64,000 bases of DNA from Pyrococcus kukulkanii (GCF_001577775.1 NZ_CP010835.1:1594264-1658263); one strand, 5' to 3'; counted from the first letter of the stretch, positions 9,054 to 18,077 are shown. A program made the numbers and translations. The notes: generated from the sequence alone by a model not told the origin.

Positions 9054-10109
9054 ATGTTTTCAACAGCAACGATCATCGAAAAACTTCAGGAACTTGGATT
9101 AACAAAGAGAGAAGCAGAAGTATATCTGGCAATATGGAGTAAGAATGGAGCTACAGTAAAGGATCTTTTGGACACATTAGACATTCACCAGCCCCAACTT
9201 TACAATATAATCCAGAGTCTAATTCGAAAAGGCTTCATAAAGGCCTCTGCTGGAAGACCAAGGGTTTATACTGCTACCGATATTAGTGCGATAATAGACG
9301 TTCAAAAGATGAAACTTGATTCCCTTAAAACTTTCCTTCTAGAGGAGTTAACTCAACTTAGGAGCAATGTTGGAGAAGAGCCTTATATATCTATAATTAG
9401 GGGGTTAGAAGGGATAACCGCAAGTATAATTGAGGTTATAAATTCAAGTGAAGTTGAAATAAGGGCCGAAGTTCCTTATCAGGTGTTTAAGAGTATAGAA
9501 CCTTATCTTCTCAACGCTTTAAGGCAAGAAGTAAATGTTTATCTATTAGTATATCCTGAAAAGATAAGTGGAGTTGGCGAGTTTAGAAAGTTTAAGGAAA
9601 ATGTAAAGATTAGAACATCGAATTTAGGTAACTTCCTTTTAGTGATAGGGGATCTCTCAACAGCAGTATATTCAAAGAGAAGATTCTTTAGTCCAAACAA
9701 AGTACCACCACTCCCCACGGAAGTTTATGGGTATGAAATTCACGAAAAAGATCTCCTCCTTAGACTCCTGAATATCCATAATATCCTATGGAGAAAGTCA
9801 AAAGAGATTATAGGTTGGGAACCTGGAAGTAATGTGTATCCGAAAACATTTCTTGAATTCTCTTTAGTTTTAGATGAGTTGGAGTCTTTGTTGAGATTAG
9901 GGAAGCAGCCCGTTGTTGAGGTCGAAGGGATAGATGTGAAAGAAAGAACTCCAGTTAGGATTGAGGGAGTTGTTAGAAGGGTCAACAGATCTGAAGTCAT
10001 TAGTAACTTTATAATTGAAAGTGAGAACGGTTTGTACACTGTGGGAGGTTTTGATGCTGAGATAGAGGATATTGAGGCCCAGAAGGTTGTGATAAAAGAG
10101 GCAAGGTGA
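9054..10109 (+). CDS. TrmB-family sugar-responsive transcription regulator
   Basis: A 351-residue regulator. The N-terminal winged helix-turn-helix (residues about 5-75) carries LQELGLTKREAEVYLAIW and QPQLYNIIQSLIRKGFI, characteristic of TrmB. It is followed by a helical linker and a C-terminal sugar-binding region. TrmB proteins of Thermococcales repress or activate sugar-uptake and sugar-use genes according to bound sugar. This gene faces the ABC operon across a 119-bp divergent promoter region and is followed 5 bp later by the phosphatase gene, so it likely controls both arms. Start ATG with GGGGGAT upstream. Ligand unknown, probably the imported disaccharide. Confidence 0.88.
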   Translation: MFSTATIIEKLQELGLTKREAEVYLAIWSKNGATVKDLLDTLDIHQPQLYNIIQSLIRKGFIKASAGRPRVYTATDISAIIDVQKMKLDSLKTFLLEELTQLRSNVGEEPYISIIRGLEGITASIIEVINSSEVEIRAEVPYQVFKSIEPYLLNALRQEVNVYLLVYPEKISGVGEFRKFKENVKIRTSNLGNFLLVIGDLSTAVYSKRRFFSPNKVPPLPTEVYGYEIHEKDLLLRLLNIHNILWRKSKEIIGWEPGSNVYPKTFLEFSLVLDELESLLRLGKQPVVEVEGIDVKERTPVRIEGVVRRVNRSEVISNFIIESENGLYTVGGFDAEIEDIEAQKVVIKEAR

Positions 10110-10114
10110 GCTTT

Positions 10115-10804
10115 ATGATTGGAATTGTTTGGGACTTTGATGGTGTTTTAGTTTTCACACCTCATGAGAAAGCTTGGAAAATGGCAACGGAAATGTACGG
10201 TGGTTATTTGACCCATGATTTTTTTGTGAGATATGTTTCAGGGAAACCTAGATATGAAGGAGCTAGAAATATTCTGGAAAGATTAGGGATCTATGAAAAA
10301 GTTGGAGCTTATACAGTAGAGGAAAAGGAAAAGGTACTCAGAGAATTTGCAGAACTAAAGAACAGAATTGTTAATGAAATGTTTGATCGTGGTGAATATG
10401 AGGTTAATTGGGAGGCTATTGAGTTTTTACTAGAGGCTAAAAGAAAAGGAGTAAAAAATGCTCTGGCTTCTGCCTCTAAAAATGCCACTAAATTAGCTAG
10501 AAAAATTAAGGTGGGTAGTAGAACATTATTGGATCTTTTTGACATTAATGTTAGTGGAAAAGCCCCAAGTAAAAAAGAAGTCTTTAAACTAGCAATAAAA
10601 GAGTTACAGAAAAAATTTTCAGTCAAAAAGGTGCTAGTAATAGAAGATGCACCTGCTGGTATAGAAGCGGCGAAGGAGCTTGGCGCTATAACGCTAGGGT
10701 ATGAAAGGGACTGGAAGTTAAATGCTGATATAACGTTCTCTTCATTTTCTGATTTATCTTTGAAGGATATCCTTGGGGTGATAGAGGATGAAGTTCGTAG
10801 TTGA
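10115..10804 (+). CDS. HAD-superfamily phosphatase/phosphomutase, probable beta-phosphoglucomutase
   Basis: A 229-residue HAD hydrolase with the nucleophile motif DFDGVL (Asp7/Asp9), an alpha-helical cap, the motif II region LASASKN with a downstream Lys, and the acidic motif IEDAPAGIEAAKELGA. The EDAPAGI motif is typical of the beta-phosphoglucomutase branch. In a GH65 operon it would convert beta-glucose 1-phosphate to glucose 6-phosphate. ATG 10115 is chosen because GGTGA precedes it by five bases, in the end of the regulator gene. It overlaps the GH65 gene by 17 bp, implying translational coupling. Enzyme specificity is inferred from context. Confidence 0.8.
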   Translation: MIGIVWDFDGVLVFTPHEKAWKMATEMYGGYLTHDFFVRYVSGKPRYEGARNILERLGIYEKVGAYTVEEKEKVLREFAELKNRIVNEMFDRGEYEVNWEAIEFLLEAKRKGVKNALASASKNATKLARKIKVGSRTLLDLFDINVSGKAPSKKEVFKLAIKELQKKFSVKKVLVIEDAPAGIEAAKELGAITLGYERDWKLNADITFSSFSDLSLKDILGVIEDEVRS

Positions 10805-12887
10805 GTACGAAGGTTCCGATCCAAATAAAGAAAAAACATCAACCCTCTTCACCTTGGCAAATGGGTATTTTGGTATAAAAGGAGACATCGAAGTAGAACC
10901 AAGTGAGTATGGTACAATGGTTTATGGTTTTTATGATAATACCCCATATTTTTATAGAGAAATAGTCAACGGGCCTAGGATCATTGGTATTAGGATATTT
11001 TTAAATGGCATTGAATTTGTACCTTCTTCTCTGAGGGCTTTTACTAAAAGAATACTTAATATTGAGAAAGGTAAAGTTGAGAGTTATATCTCGTCTCCTG
11101 TCTTAGAGTATTCCAGTACCAGAATAGTCCACATAAAGGATAGGAATTTAGCAATATTGAAATTTACGATAGTTCCAAAGGAAGAGGGACTACTAACGAT
11201 ATATAATCCAATTGAATTTAAGCAAACAAATCCTTCATTTATAGATGAAGTCAGAATTAAACATTATAAAATAGTCAAGCTGAAAGAATACCCAACCGGC
11301 ATATACTCAAAAATTAGAACTTTAGATAGTAAATATGAATTAGAATTAGCATCCTCCCTTTTATTTAGGGGTGATTTTGAGAGAGTTGTGTTGAATAAGG
11401 GAGAAGAATTCTTGGAGGTTTATAAGATACACGTGGAAAAGAACAGGAGTTATGAGTTTTCAAAGTTAATATTTGTTGGGGAAGATATTAAAAAAAGGTT
11501 AAATAATGTAAAAGAAGTAAACATCGATAAGAACATTAAGGAGCATGAGAATGCATGGAGAGAATTATGGGAAATAGCCAAGGTTAATATTAGTGATAGT
11601 GAACTTGAGAGAGCCGTAAATTTTAATATCTTCCACTTATTGCAGAGTGCCCCCCAAACTCCTATAATATCAATTCCTGCTAGAGGATTACATGGTTTTG
11701 GGTACAGAGGACATGTATTCTGGGACACTGAAATTTATGCTTTGCCGTTTTTCATTGCAACATTTCCTGAAAAAGCAAAAATTATGTTGCTCTATAGGTA
11801 CAATCATCTAAAGGAAGCAAAAGAGAATGCATCGAGGAATGGATTTCATGGAGCTCAGTATCCTTGGGAATCTGCGGACGATGGATATGAAGCTACACCC
11901 TCAGAAATTCCACTTGACATTAGTGGAAAGAAGAAAGTTAGGATTTACACGGGAGAGGAAGAGCATCATATAACAGCTGATATTGCATATGCTGTTGACT
12001 TGTATTATCAATTCACTGGAGACGAAGATTTCATGAGAAGGTATGGACTTGAAATTATAATAGAAACGGCAAAGTTTTGGGCAAGTAGAGTCGAGTGGAA
12101 CGGGGAAAAGTATGTAATTAGAAGGGTTATTGGAGCTGACGAATATCATGAACATGTAAACAATAACTTTTTTACTAACATAATGGCAAAATACAACTTG
12201 TATCTGGTTTTGAAGTACTTCGAAGATCCAAAGTTTAGAGATGTAGTGATCAAGAAGGTATCTAAAGAAGATATAGAGAAGTTTAAGGAGATAGTGCATA
12301 ACTTTTACATTCCTCGAAAAATTAATGGAGTGTACGAAGAATTTGATGGATACTTTAATCTTGAAGATTATGTAGTCGATAATATTTTTGAAATTGGTGA
12401 GAAGAGACTTCCTTTGGACGTCCTTAAGAGAATTGGTAAGACTAAACTTGTGAAGCAGGCAGACGTTATTATGGGAATGGTTCTATTAAAGGATAAATTC
12501 TCACCAGAGGATATGGAGAAAAATTTCAATTATTACATAAAGAGAACAACTCATGCATCTTCTCTTTCAATGCCACCTTATGCAATAATGGCTTCTTGGC
12601 TTGGGTATGAAGATATAGCATATAGATACCTCGTAAAGTGTGCTAACGTTGATCTATTAGATATTTATGGCAATACGAAGGATGGTTTTCATGTAGCAAC
12701 TGCTGGTGGTGTTTGGCAAATTATATTTTTTGGATTTCTTGGAATTGACATTAAAGAGGGAAGACTAAAAGCGTTCCCAAGGGTTCCTAGGAATATTAAA
12801 AGAATATCATTAAAATTCAAGTATAGAGATCGCTTATATAAAGCCATTTACGAAAATGGACATTTAGAACTAATACCCCTCAAATAG
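10788..12887 (+). CDS. Glycoside hydrolase family 65 disaccharide phosphorylase (kojibiose/trehalose phosphorylase type)
   Basis: A 699-residue GH65 enzyme. N-terminal beta-sandwich: NKEKTSTLFTLANGYFGIKG. Catalytic (alpha/alpha)6 barrel: RGLHGFGYRGHVFWDTEIYALPFF, GFHGAQYPWESADDGYE and GADEYHEHVNNNFFTNIMAKYN, with the predicted general acid Glu452 within GADEYHE. C-terminal jelly roll: STKDGFHVATAGGVWQ-like DGFHVATAGGVWQ. It would phosphorolyse an alpha-glucosyl disaccharide to glucose and beta-glucose 1-phosphate. It is somewhat shorter than bacterial relatives (about 750-790). From memory, a kojibiose phosphorylase with beta-PGM was described in Pyrococcus sp. ST04, and this gene pair matches that organisation. 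Linkage specificity cannot be decided from sequence alone. Confidence 0.85.
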   Translation: MKFVVEYEGSDPNKEKTSTLFTLANGYFGIKGDIEVEPSEYGTMVYGFYDNTPYFYREIVNGPRIIGIRIFLNGIEFVPSSLRAFTKRILNIEKGKVESYISSPVLEYSSTRIVHIKDRNLAILKFTIVPKEEGLLTIYNPIEFKQTNPSFIDEVRIKHYKIVKLKEYPTGIYSKIRTLDSKYELELASSLLFRGDFERVVLNKGEEFLEVYKIHVEKNRSYEFSKLIFVGEDIKKRLNNVKEVNIDKNIKEHENAWRELWEIAKVNISDSELERAVNFNIFHLLQSAPQTPIISIPARGLHGFGYRGHVFWDTEIYALPFFIATFPEKAKIMLLYRYNHLKEAKENASRNGFHGAQYPWESADDGYEATPSEIPLDISGKKKVRIYTGEEEHHITADIAYAVDLYYQFTGDEDFMRRYGLEIIIETAKFWASRVEWNGEKYVIRRVIGADEYHEHVNNNFFTNIMAKYNLYLVLKYFEDPKFRDVVIKKVSKEDIEKFKEIVHNFYIPRKINGVYEEFDGYFNLEDYVVDNIFEIGEKRLPLDVLKRIGKTKLVKQADVIMGMVLLKDKFSPEDMEKNFNYYIKRTTHASSLSMPPYAIMASWLGYEDIAYRYLVKCANVDLLDIYGNTKDGFHVATAGGVWQIIFFGFLGIDIKEGRLKAFPRVPRNIKRISLKFKYRDRLYKAIYENGHLELIPLK

Positions 12888-13562
12888 TCTCTCTGCTAAG
12901 AAAACGGGAAGACCCGCCTTTATAATTTTGCTTGCTGCAGTTTCAACATCATACTCAACCCTATAAAATTCAACCTTACCATCCTCATGTAAGATAGCAT
13001 AACTTGCCCTCCAGTCTCCATCTCTCGGTTGTCCCACAGCTCCTGGGTTAATGATTCGTCTTCCTTGGATTTCTTTAATCATTGGAACGTGTGTGTGGCC
13101 TACTAATAGATCATCTTCCCTTATATACCTAAGGCAATCTGCAAATTCCGAGTCGGGAAGCCAAGGGAAAAGGTACTCATCAAGGGGAGCTCTGGGAGAG
13201 CCATGAACCATGTGATACGATCTATCCCCGTAGTTGAAGAACAACCTAACTGGAAGTCGTCTTAGGAACTCCAAGTTCTCTGGAGTCATGACCCTTTGAT
13301 GCCATCTCACAGCCTGCCTAGCGTAAGGATTGAAGTGCCAATCTGCTCCAAAGGCAATGGCATTGTCATGATTTCCCCTTACACACATAATCTTTCCTTT
13401 TTCAATGTACTTCCTCATAAATTCCACAACCTCATTTGGACTTGCGCCATAGCCAACCAAATCTCCCAGGCATACTATGATTTCCGCTTCCTTTACCTCC
13501 TTCCACACTGCTTTCAACGCTTCATAATTAGAATGTATGTCGGAAATTATTGCCACTGCCAT
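12870..13562 (-). CDS. Metallophosphoesterase (YfcE/MJ0936-like)
   Basis: A 230-residue calcineurin-like phosphoesterase. Metal-binding motifs in order: ISDIHSN (residues 6-12), GDLVGYG, RGNHDNA, VHGSPRAP and GHTHVPM, a complete dinuclear site. Archaeal relatives hydrolyse phosphodiesters or nucleotides; the physiological substrate is unknown. I choose ATG 13562 over GTG 13571 because GGTGAT lies four bases upstream. The 3' end overlaps the GH65 gene by 18 bp (convergent), and a C/D box sRNA lies immediately upstream on the same strand. Confidence 0.85.
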   Translation of the reverse strand: MAVAIISDIHSNYEALKAVWKEVKEAEIIVCLGDLVGYGASPNEVVEFMRKYIEKGKIMCVRGNHDNAIAFGADWHFNPYARQAVRWHQRVMTPENLEFLRRLPVRLFFNYGDRSYHMVHGSPRAPLDEYLFPWLPDSEFADCLRYIREDDLLVGHTHVPMIKEIQGRRIINPGAVGQPRDGDWRASYAILHEDGKVEFYRVEYDVETAASKIIKAGLPVFLAERLFEGY

Positions 13563-13573
13563 TTTTATCACCC

Positions 13574-13640
13574 AAAATCAGCCCTGGCTGTATTCCTCAT
13601 CGCCCACGGCTCAGGCCGTAGGGAAAGTTCATCATAAGCC
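13574..13640 (-). ncRNA. C/D box sRNA (2'-O-methylation guide)
   Basis: Reading the minus strand: C box ATGATGA (13635-13629), 14-nt guide, D' box CTGA (13614-13611), 7-nt spacer, C' box GCGATGA (13603-13597), 15-nt guide, D box CTGA (13581-13578). The segment is GC-richer than its surroundings. An A/T promoter element (TTTTTTTAACC on the minus strand, about 13665-13675) lies at the right distance upstream. All four boxes are present in order, as in Pyrococcus sRNAs. Target nucleotides would be five bases upstream of D and D' within the duplex; targets not determined. Confidence 0.75.
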
Positions 13641-13677
13641 CGCCAATAGTTACTCAACTAATCTGGTTAAAAAAATT

Positions 13678-14079
13678 TTAGGGTAATGCAAAGAGAGACA
13701 AGCCTAGAATGGCTCCTAAGATAAATGTTACAATTATTGCAAGAATAAATGCCATTAATGTAGCTATTAGGGCTTTTATCCAGCTCGTTGAGAATATCAC
13801 TTTCACTATCCACAACCCTACTATGAATGTGAGAAGCATTGCTAATAGTTTGCCAACTATCGGTATGAAGAAGAAAACAAGGTGAAATATTGCTCTAAAG
13901 ATTGGCACGAGTATGACGAGAGCGAGAGCTGCTATGAACGCTTTTCCAAAGCTAGCATTTTCTATTCCCGCAAGCTTTGCGCCCCCATAGATGAAAATTG
14001 CCTCAATAAGTAAGTACACGATAAACGCAACTACAAGAACGACTAGCCCCAATCCTAAGAGCCCCATTGGTCCCATCAT
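13678..14079 (-). CDS. Small multi-helix membrane protein, unknown function
   Basis: A 133-residue, very hydrophobic protein with about four transmembrane segments and few charged residues. A Met/Gly-rich N-terminus (MMGPMGLLGLG) leads into the first helix. No family recognised. The frame also allows a GTG start at 14088. A TATA-like TTTATAA (14112-14118, minus strand) would place transcription start near 14090, so both starts are near-leaderless; ATG 14079 is preferred. It lies alone between the sRNA and the radical SAM gene. Confidence 0.6.
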   Translation of the reverse strand: MMGPMGLLGLGLVVLVVAFIVYLLIEAIFIYGGAKLAGIENASFGKAFIAALALVILVPIFRAIFHLVFFFIPIVGKLLAMLLTFIVGLWIVKVIFSTSWIKALIATLMAFILAIIVTFILGAILGLSLFALP

Positions 14080-14125
14080 GCTTACCACAAAATTTAGTTG
14101 TAAATGAAATGTTTATAAGCGTTGT

Positions 14126-15385
14126 TTAAACCTTGGTCGCTACGTATATTCCATGCCTAGTTCTAACGATCCTTACCTTAATCTTGTCACCTACCTTCGC
14201 ATTCGTGTTTATCACCTGGATCAATCTGTTCCTGGCTTTTGCAACCATTTCACCTTCTATCCTCCCTGGGAGGACAACCTCCGCCTTGACGACTTCTCCT
14301 CTCTTAAATGCTAAAGGGATGAACGGCCTAGGATGCATGCCAAAGTGGTGGGGCTTTAAAACTAAGGGCTTCATTCCTGTTTTCTCCTCAAGCTTTCTCA
14401 ACCATTCGTAGAATTCTTTGAAGGGAACTGGCTTTGCTATGACAGGATTCCTTCCGAACTTATAGGGGATGTAATTTTGGAAACCTAAAGCGGGCCATTT
14501 CTTTCCAGCTCCTATTTTCCTCGCGAACTCTATGAAGGCCTCAGCCTCGTTATCATTAACTCCAAAGATTATTACCGGAGCAATTAGAACGTCAATTCCA
14601 GCGTTCACTAAAGCCTCTGCCATCTCGAGGACATGGTTTAGATCGTAATCTTTCATTCCCATCAGCATCTTTGCTTTCTCCGGATCGAGAGAATGGATTG
14701 ATAAATTAACCCTGTCAAGGCCGGCCTCAGCAAGCTCCTCAACAAGCTTGTCATTAAGCAAAACTCCATTGCTCTGCATGGAAATAACAGAAACGTGGGG
14801 GTGATCCCTCAATGCTTGCACAAGTTCCACTATATAAGGGTAAAGTAGGGGCTCTCCCTGGGCATCTAAGTGGGCCTCGAGCCCTTTGCCCTTCTGCTGG
14901 GCAACCCAATCGAACCACTTCATTAGATAATCAATGTCAACGACAAAGTCAAGCTTTCTCGTTCTTGAGTACGGTCCTTCATCTACGGAGCAGAAGATGC
15001 AACTCAAGTTACATCCCGTTGAACCTCTCACCTGAATTAGGTTTGTCCCCCTATCTATGAGGCCAAAGGCATTGTACCCCAGCAGGGGGATGTCCATTCC
15101 CTCGTGAATGTACAAGATCTTCCTTCTTGTGTACCTGTTCCTTAACCTTTCCCCAAGGTAGTTTTGGATGAAGAATGCAACGAACTTTTCTATCTCCTCG
15201 TTATCAGTGTTTATAATTAGGAATCCGTCCTGAACGCTGACATCAACTACCACGCGGAACTTTCTCTTTATTGCCTTTTCAATTTCCCTCTTTTCATAGT
15301 CAGCTATGAGAGTTCTCCTCCAGACTAACCTTATTATATCCTCATGATCCTCAAAGTATGAATGTGGCAACTTCAACCTTATCAT
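14126..15385 (-). CDS. Radical SAM protein with C-terminal TRAM domain
   Basis: A 419-residue protein. The radical SAM cluster motif CNLSCIFC (CxxxCxxC) lies around residue 105-112, preceded by a 100-residue N-terminal region. Downstream barrel motifs include DAQGEPLLYP and SMQSNGVLL. The last 60 residues (GRIEGEMVAKARNRLIQV...GDKIKVRIVRTRHGIYVA) form a TRAM-like RNA-binding OB domain, suggesting an RNA substrate. Start ATG 15385 has GGGGTGGC five bases upstream. It is divergent from the glycyl-tRNA synthetase gene with 63 bp between start codons. Exact reaction unknown. Confidence 0.8.
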   Translation of the reverse strand: MIRLKLPHSYFEDHEDIIRLVWRRTLIADYEKREIEKAIKRKFRVVVDVSVQDGFLIINTDNEEIEKFVAFFIQNYLGERLRNRYTRRKILYIHEGMDIPLLGYNAFGLIDRGTNLIQVRGSTGCNLSCIFCSVDEGPYSRTRKLDFVVDIDYLMKWFDWVAQQKGKGLEAHLDAQGEPLLYPYIVELVQALRDHPHVSVISMQSNGVLLNDKLVEELAEAGLDRVNLSIHSLDPEKAKMLMGMKDYDLNHVLEMAEALVNAGIDVLIAPVIIFGVNDNEAEAFIEFARKIGAGKKWPALGFQNYIPYKFGRNPVIAKPVPFKEFYEWLRKLEEKTGMKPLVLKPHHFGMHPRPFIPLAFKRGEVVKAEVVLPGRIEGEMVAKARNRLIQVINTNAKVGDKIKVRIVRTRHGIYVATKV

Positions 15386-15448
15386 ATCGCCACCCCTTAT
15401 AGACAAAGCTTTTTAGATCTTAGCCTTCCTCAGTTAGGGGTTTGAGCC

Positions 15449-17161
15449 ATGGGTGAGAAGTTCGATAAGTATGAATATCTTCAGGATCTGATGAGGAGGC
15501 GAGGTTTTGCCTGGGGAAGCTTTGAGATTTATGGTGGGTCAAGGGGATTTTACGATTACGGTCCTCTTGGAGCTACAATAAAGAGGAAAATAGAGAGGAA
15601 GATCAGAGAAGCCTTCATAAGGGAAGGGTTCTTTGAAATTGAAACGCCAGATATAACACCTGAGCAGGTCTTTATTGCCAGTGGACACGTTGAGAAGTTC
15701 GTTGATCCCCTCGTTGAGTGTAAAAAGTGTGGGGCTAGGTTTAGGGCTGATCACTTGATAGAGGAAGCCTTGGGAATAGACGTTGAAGGCAAAAGCGCTG
15801 AAGAGATGACGAGGATAATAAGGGAGCACAACCTAAGGTGCCCTGAGTGCGGTGGGGAGTTAAGTGATGTTTGGTACTTCAACCTGATGTTTGAAACATA
15901 TATTGGACCCTACAAGGATAAGAAGGCCTACCTAAGGCCAGAAACAGCCCAGGGAATCTTCGTGAACTTCAAGAGGTTGAACGCATTTGCAAGGAACAAG
16001 CTTCCATTTGGTGTGTTTCAGATAGGGAAAGCATACAGAAACGAAATATCCCCAAGGCAGGGAATGATAAGGCTTAGGGAATTTACTCAGGCGGAGGTTG
16101 AGATATTCTTCAATCCAAATGAAACTGAGCACCCGCACTTCGATGAAGTTAAGGATGAGAAGCTGAGGCTTTACCCAATAGAGCACCAGCTGAAGGATCT
16201 CGGCATGATAGAGGTTACCGCGGAAGAGGCAGTTAAGAAGGGCTATCTAATGAATACGTTCTTCGCTTATTATATGGTCATGATCAAGAGGATTCTCTTG
16301 GATATAGGGATTCCCGAGGACAAGATAAGGTTCAGGCAACAATTACCCGAGGAGAGGGCTCACTACTCAGCCGACACCTGGGATGCGGAGATCTATAGTG
16401 AAAGGTTTGGCTGGGTCGAGTGTGTTGGCCTGGCCTATAGAACGGACTATGACCTTAGCAGGCACATGAAGATGAGCGGCGCCGACCTTACGGTGATGAT
16501 ACACTACGACAAGCCAAAGATAGTGAAGAGGCTACAGGTTTCACTCAACATGAAGAGGGTTGGGCCTAAGCTTAAAGGGGATGCAAAGAAGATCAACGAG
16601 AAGATCAAGTCAATGTCCCAGGAAGAGGTTAAAGCCCTAGTTAAAGAGTTGGAGGAGAAAGGCAAAGTTGCTATTGATGGTTACGAGCTCGAAAAGGATG
16701 ACTTCATAATAAAGGAAGTTGAAGAGAAGATCACCGGAGAGAAGATAGTGCCCCACGTTCTCGAGCCTAGCTTTGGTATAGACAGACCGTTCTACCTGTT
16801 GCTAGAGAACTCTCTAACAGTGGACGAGGACGGTAGGGTTTATTTGAAGATAAAGAAGGACATGGCTCCAATAGAGGTTGCCGTTTTGCCATTGGTTGCC
16901 AAGGAACCTTTAACGAGCATAGCCTACGATATCTACAGGACGCTTCAGAAGGAGGGCTTCATAGTAGTTTACGATGAAAAGGACAGCATTGGAAAGAGAT
17001 ATATGCGCTATGATGAGATAGGAACGCCTTATTGCGTAACTGTCGACAACCAAACCCCCGGAGACGGTATGGTGACAATAAGGGACAGGGATACCAGGGA
17101 GCAGATCAGGGTCAAGATAGAGGAGTTACCCAGGAAGCTTAGGGAGTTAATCTTCGGATAG
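15449..17161 (+). CDS. glyS: Glycyl-tRNA synthetase (class II, alpha2 type)
   Basis: A 570-residue class II aminoacyl-tRNA synthetase. The N-terminus YEYLQDLMRRRGFAWGSFEIYGG and GFYDYGPLG are diagnostic of archaeal/eukaryotic GlyRS. Motif 2 is seen as YRNEISPRQGMIRLREFTQAE, and motif 3 as EPSFGIDRPFYLLLE. A Zn-type insertion has CKKCGARF and CPECGG. The C-terminal anticodon-binding domain (residues about 460-570) contains VAVLPLV and TPYCVTVD. Charges tRNA-Gly in the cytosol. Start ATG in ttgagccATGGG context. Confidence 0.97.
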   Translation: MGEKFDKYEYLQDLMRRRGFAWGSFEIYGGSRGFYDYGPLGATIKRKIERKIREAFIREGFFEIETPDITPEQVFIASGHVEKFVDPLVECKKCGARFRADHLIEEALGIDVEGKSAEEMTRIIREHNLRCPECGGELSDVWYFNLMFETYIGPYKDKKAYLRPETAQGIFVNFKRLNAFARNKLPFGVFQIGKAYRNEISPRQGMIRLREFTQAEVEIFFNPNETEHPHFDEVKDEKLRLYPIEHQLKDLGMIEVTAEEAVKKGYLMNTFFAYYMVMIKRILLDIGIPEDKIRFRQQLPEERAHYSADTWDAEIYSERFGWVECVGLAYRTDYDLSRHMKMSGADLTVMIHYDKPKIVKRLQVSLNMKRVGPKLKGDAKKINEKIKSMSQEEVKALVKELEEKGKVAIDGYELEKDDFIIKEVEEKITGEKIVPHVLEPSFGIDRPFYLLLENSLTVDEDGRVYLKIKKDMAPIEVAVLPLVAKEPLTSIAYDIYRTLQKEGFIVVYDEKDSIGKRYMRYDEIGTPYCVTVDNQTPGDGMVTIRDRDTREQIRVKIEELPRKLRELIFG

Positions 17162-17189
17162 CCCCCTAATTTATTTTTGGGATGGGAAA

Positions 17190-17684
17190 ATGAGAATACA
17201 CCTAATATATCGCCGCTTCCCCAACAGGGTCCTTGAGAGATATGATGAGCTAGTTGCTGACTTAGGTAGCGTAGTTATTGGCAGATCAAAGTTCGAAGGC
17301 ATGCTCGCTCCTTTGAGGGTCAATGGAGTTGAGGTTATAAGGAATGGCTACGAAATGTTGTACTTTGCTTTTCCTGGGAAGGACTTTGACATTCTGAAAG
17401 TGTATAGTGAAGAGGGAAAGTTCGTTGGGCTTTATGTTGACGTGCTCGACTACACGAAATGGGATGGGGAGACCTTGGAGATGCTTGATCTTTTCCTTGA
17501 TATCTTTATATTCCCATCTGGTGAGGCCTTTCTCTTGGATGAGGATGAAATTGAGATGGCTTTAAATTATGGGATTATCTCTCGGGAGAAGTTCCTTAAG
17601 GCCTATAGAACCGCTAACAGGATCCTCAGGGAGATAAAAAGCGGGGAGTTTCCTCCCAGGGTAGTTTGGGAGTACTCACTCTAG
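17190..17684 (+). CDS. DUF402 domain protein (FAU-1/FomD-like)
   Basis: A 164-residue protein matching the DUF402 fold. Motifs include FVGLYVDVLDYTKWDG and the acidic FPSGEAFLLDEDEIEMALNYG ending in a helix with the YRTANRILREI pattern. DUF402 members such as the FAU-1 C-terminus and FomD are metal-dependent nucleotide/RNA phosphohydrolase-like; this stand-alone version has no proven activity. Start ATG 17190 follows glyS by 28 bp with GGGATGGG as a possible ribosome site. It ends 9 bp into the convergent gene at 17676. Confidence 0.65.
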   Translation: MRIHLIYRRFPNRVLERYDELVADLGSVVIGRSKFEGMLAPLRVNGVEVIRNGYEMLYFAFPGKDFDILKVYSEEGKFVGLYVDVLDYTKWDGETLEMLDLFLDIFIFPSGEAFLLDEDEIEMALNYGIISREKFLKAYRTANRILREIKSGEFPPRVVWEYSL

Positions 17685-18077
17685 GTTCTCAAACTCACCA
17701 TCAATGTTTTTTGACCTCTTAACTTCTTTTGGCGGATGGAATCCCTTTAGCTCCTTAAAACTTCCCCACATTCTCAGTATTTCCTTGTGAACGTGGGTTC
17801 CCACAGGAATGACAATTATATGAGCTGGAGGATGTATCTCCCTTATCCTCCCTATTGCTTTCGACGCTGGAAGGTCTATTTGGGCGACGACATGGGCTTT
17901 AACTTTCTTTCTGGGCTTTTCTCCAACGATTTGCTCAAAGGCCCAATCTGAAAGTGCAGGGGGAATTATCCTGGGAGTCCCCCTTATCTTCATCCCTCCG
18001 TACCTTACAAGATCCGCCAATGCAGTTAGCGCTTTGTCAAAGTTGTCCGTTCTTATCAAAACTATCGTGTTTAGCAT
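17676..18077 (-). CDS. Conserved archaeal protein, DUF356-like
   Basis: A 133-residue protein starting MLNTIVLIRTDNFDKALTAL, with a predicted alpha/beta fold and a conserved central stretch PPAHIIVIPVGTHVHKEI. The overall pattern is like the DUF356 family of methanogens and Thermococcales; I recall the name only tentatively. No catalytic motif is evident. The charged C-terminal tail overlaps the DUF402 gene by 9 bp. Function unknown. Confidence 0.55.
   Translation of the reverse strand: MLNTIVLIRTDNFDKALTALADLVRYGGMKIRGTPRIIPPALSDWAFEQIVGEKPRKKVKAHVVAQIDLPASKAIGRIREIHPPAHIIVIPVGTHVHKEILRMWGSFKELKGFHPPKEVKRSKNIDGEFENLE

Noticed and set aside
11901..12299. 132-codon open frame antisense to the GH65 gene
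   Set aside because: Explained by AT-rich codon use of the true gene; no ribosome site and no recognisable protein features.
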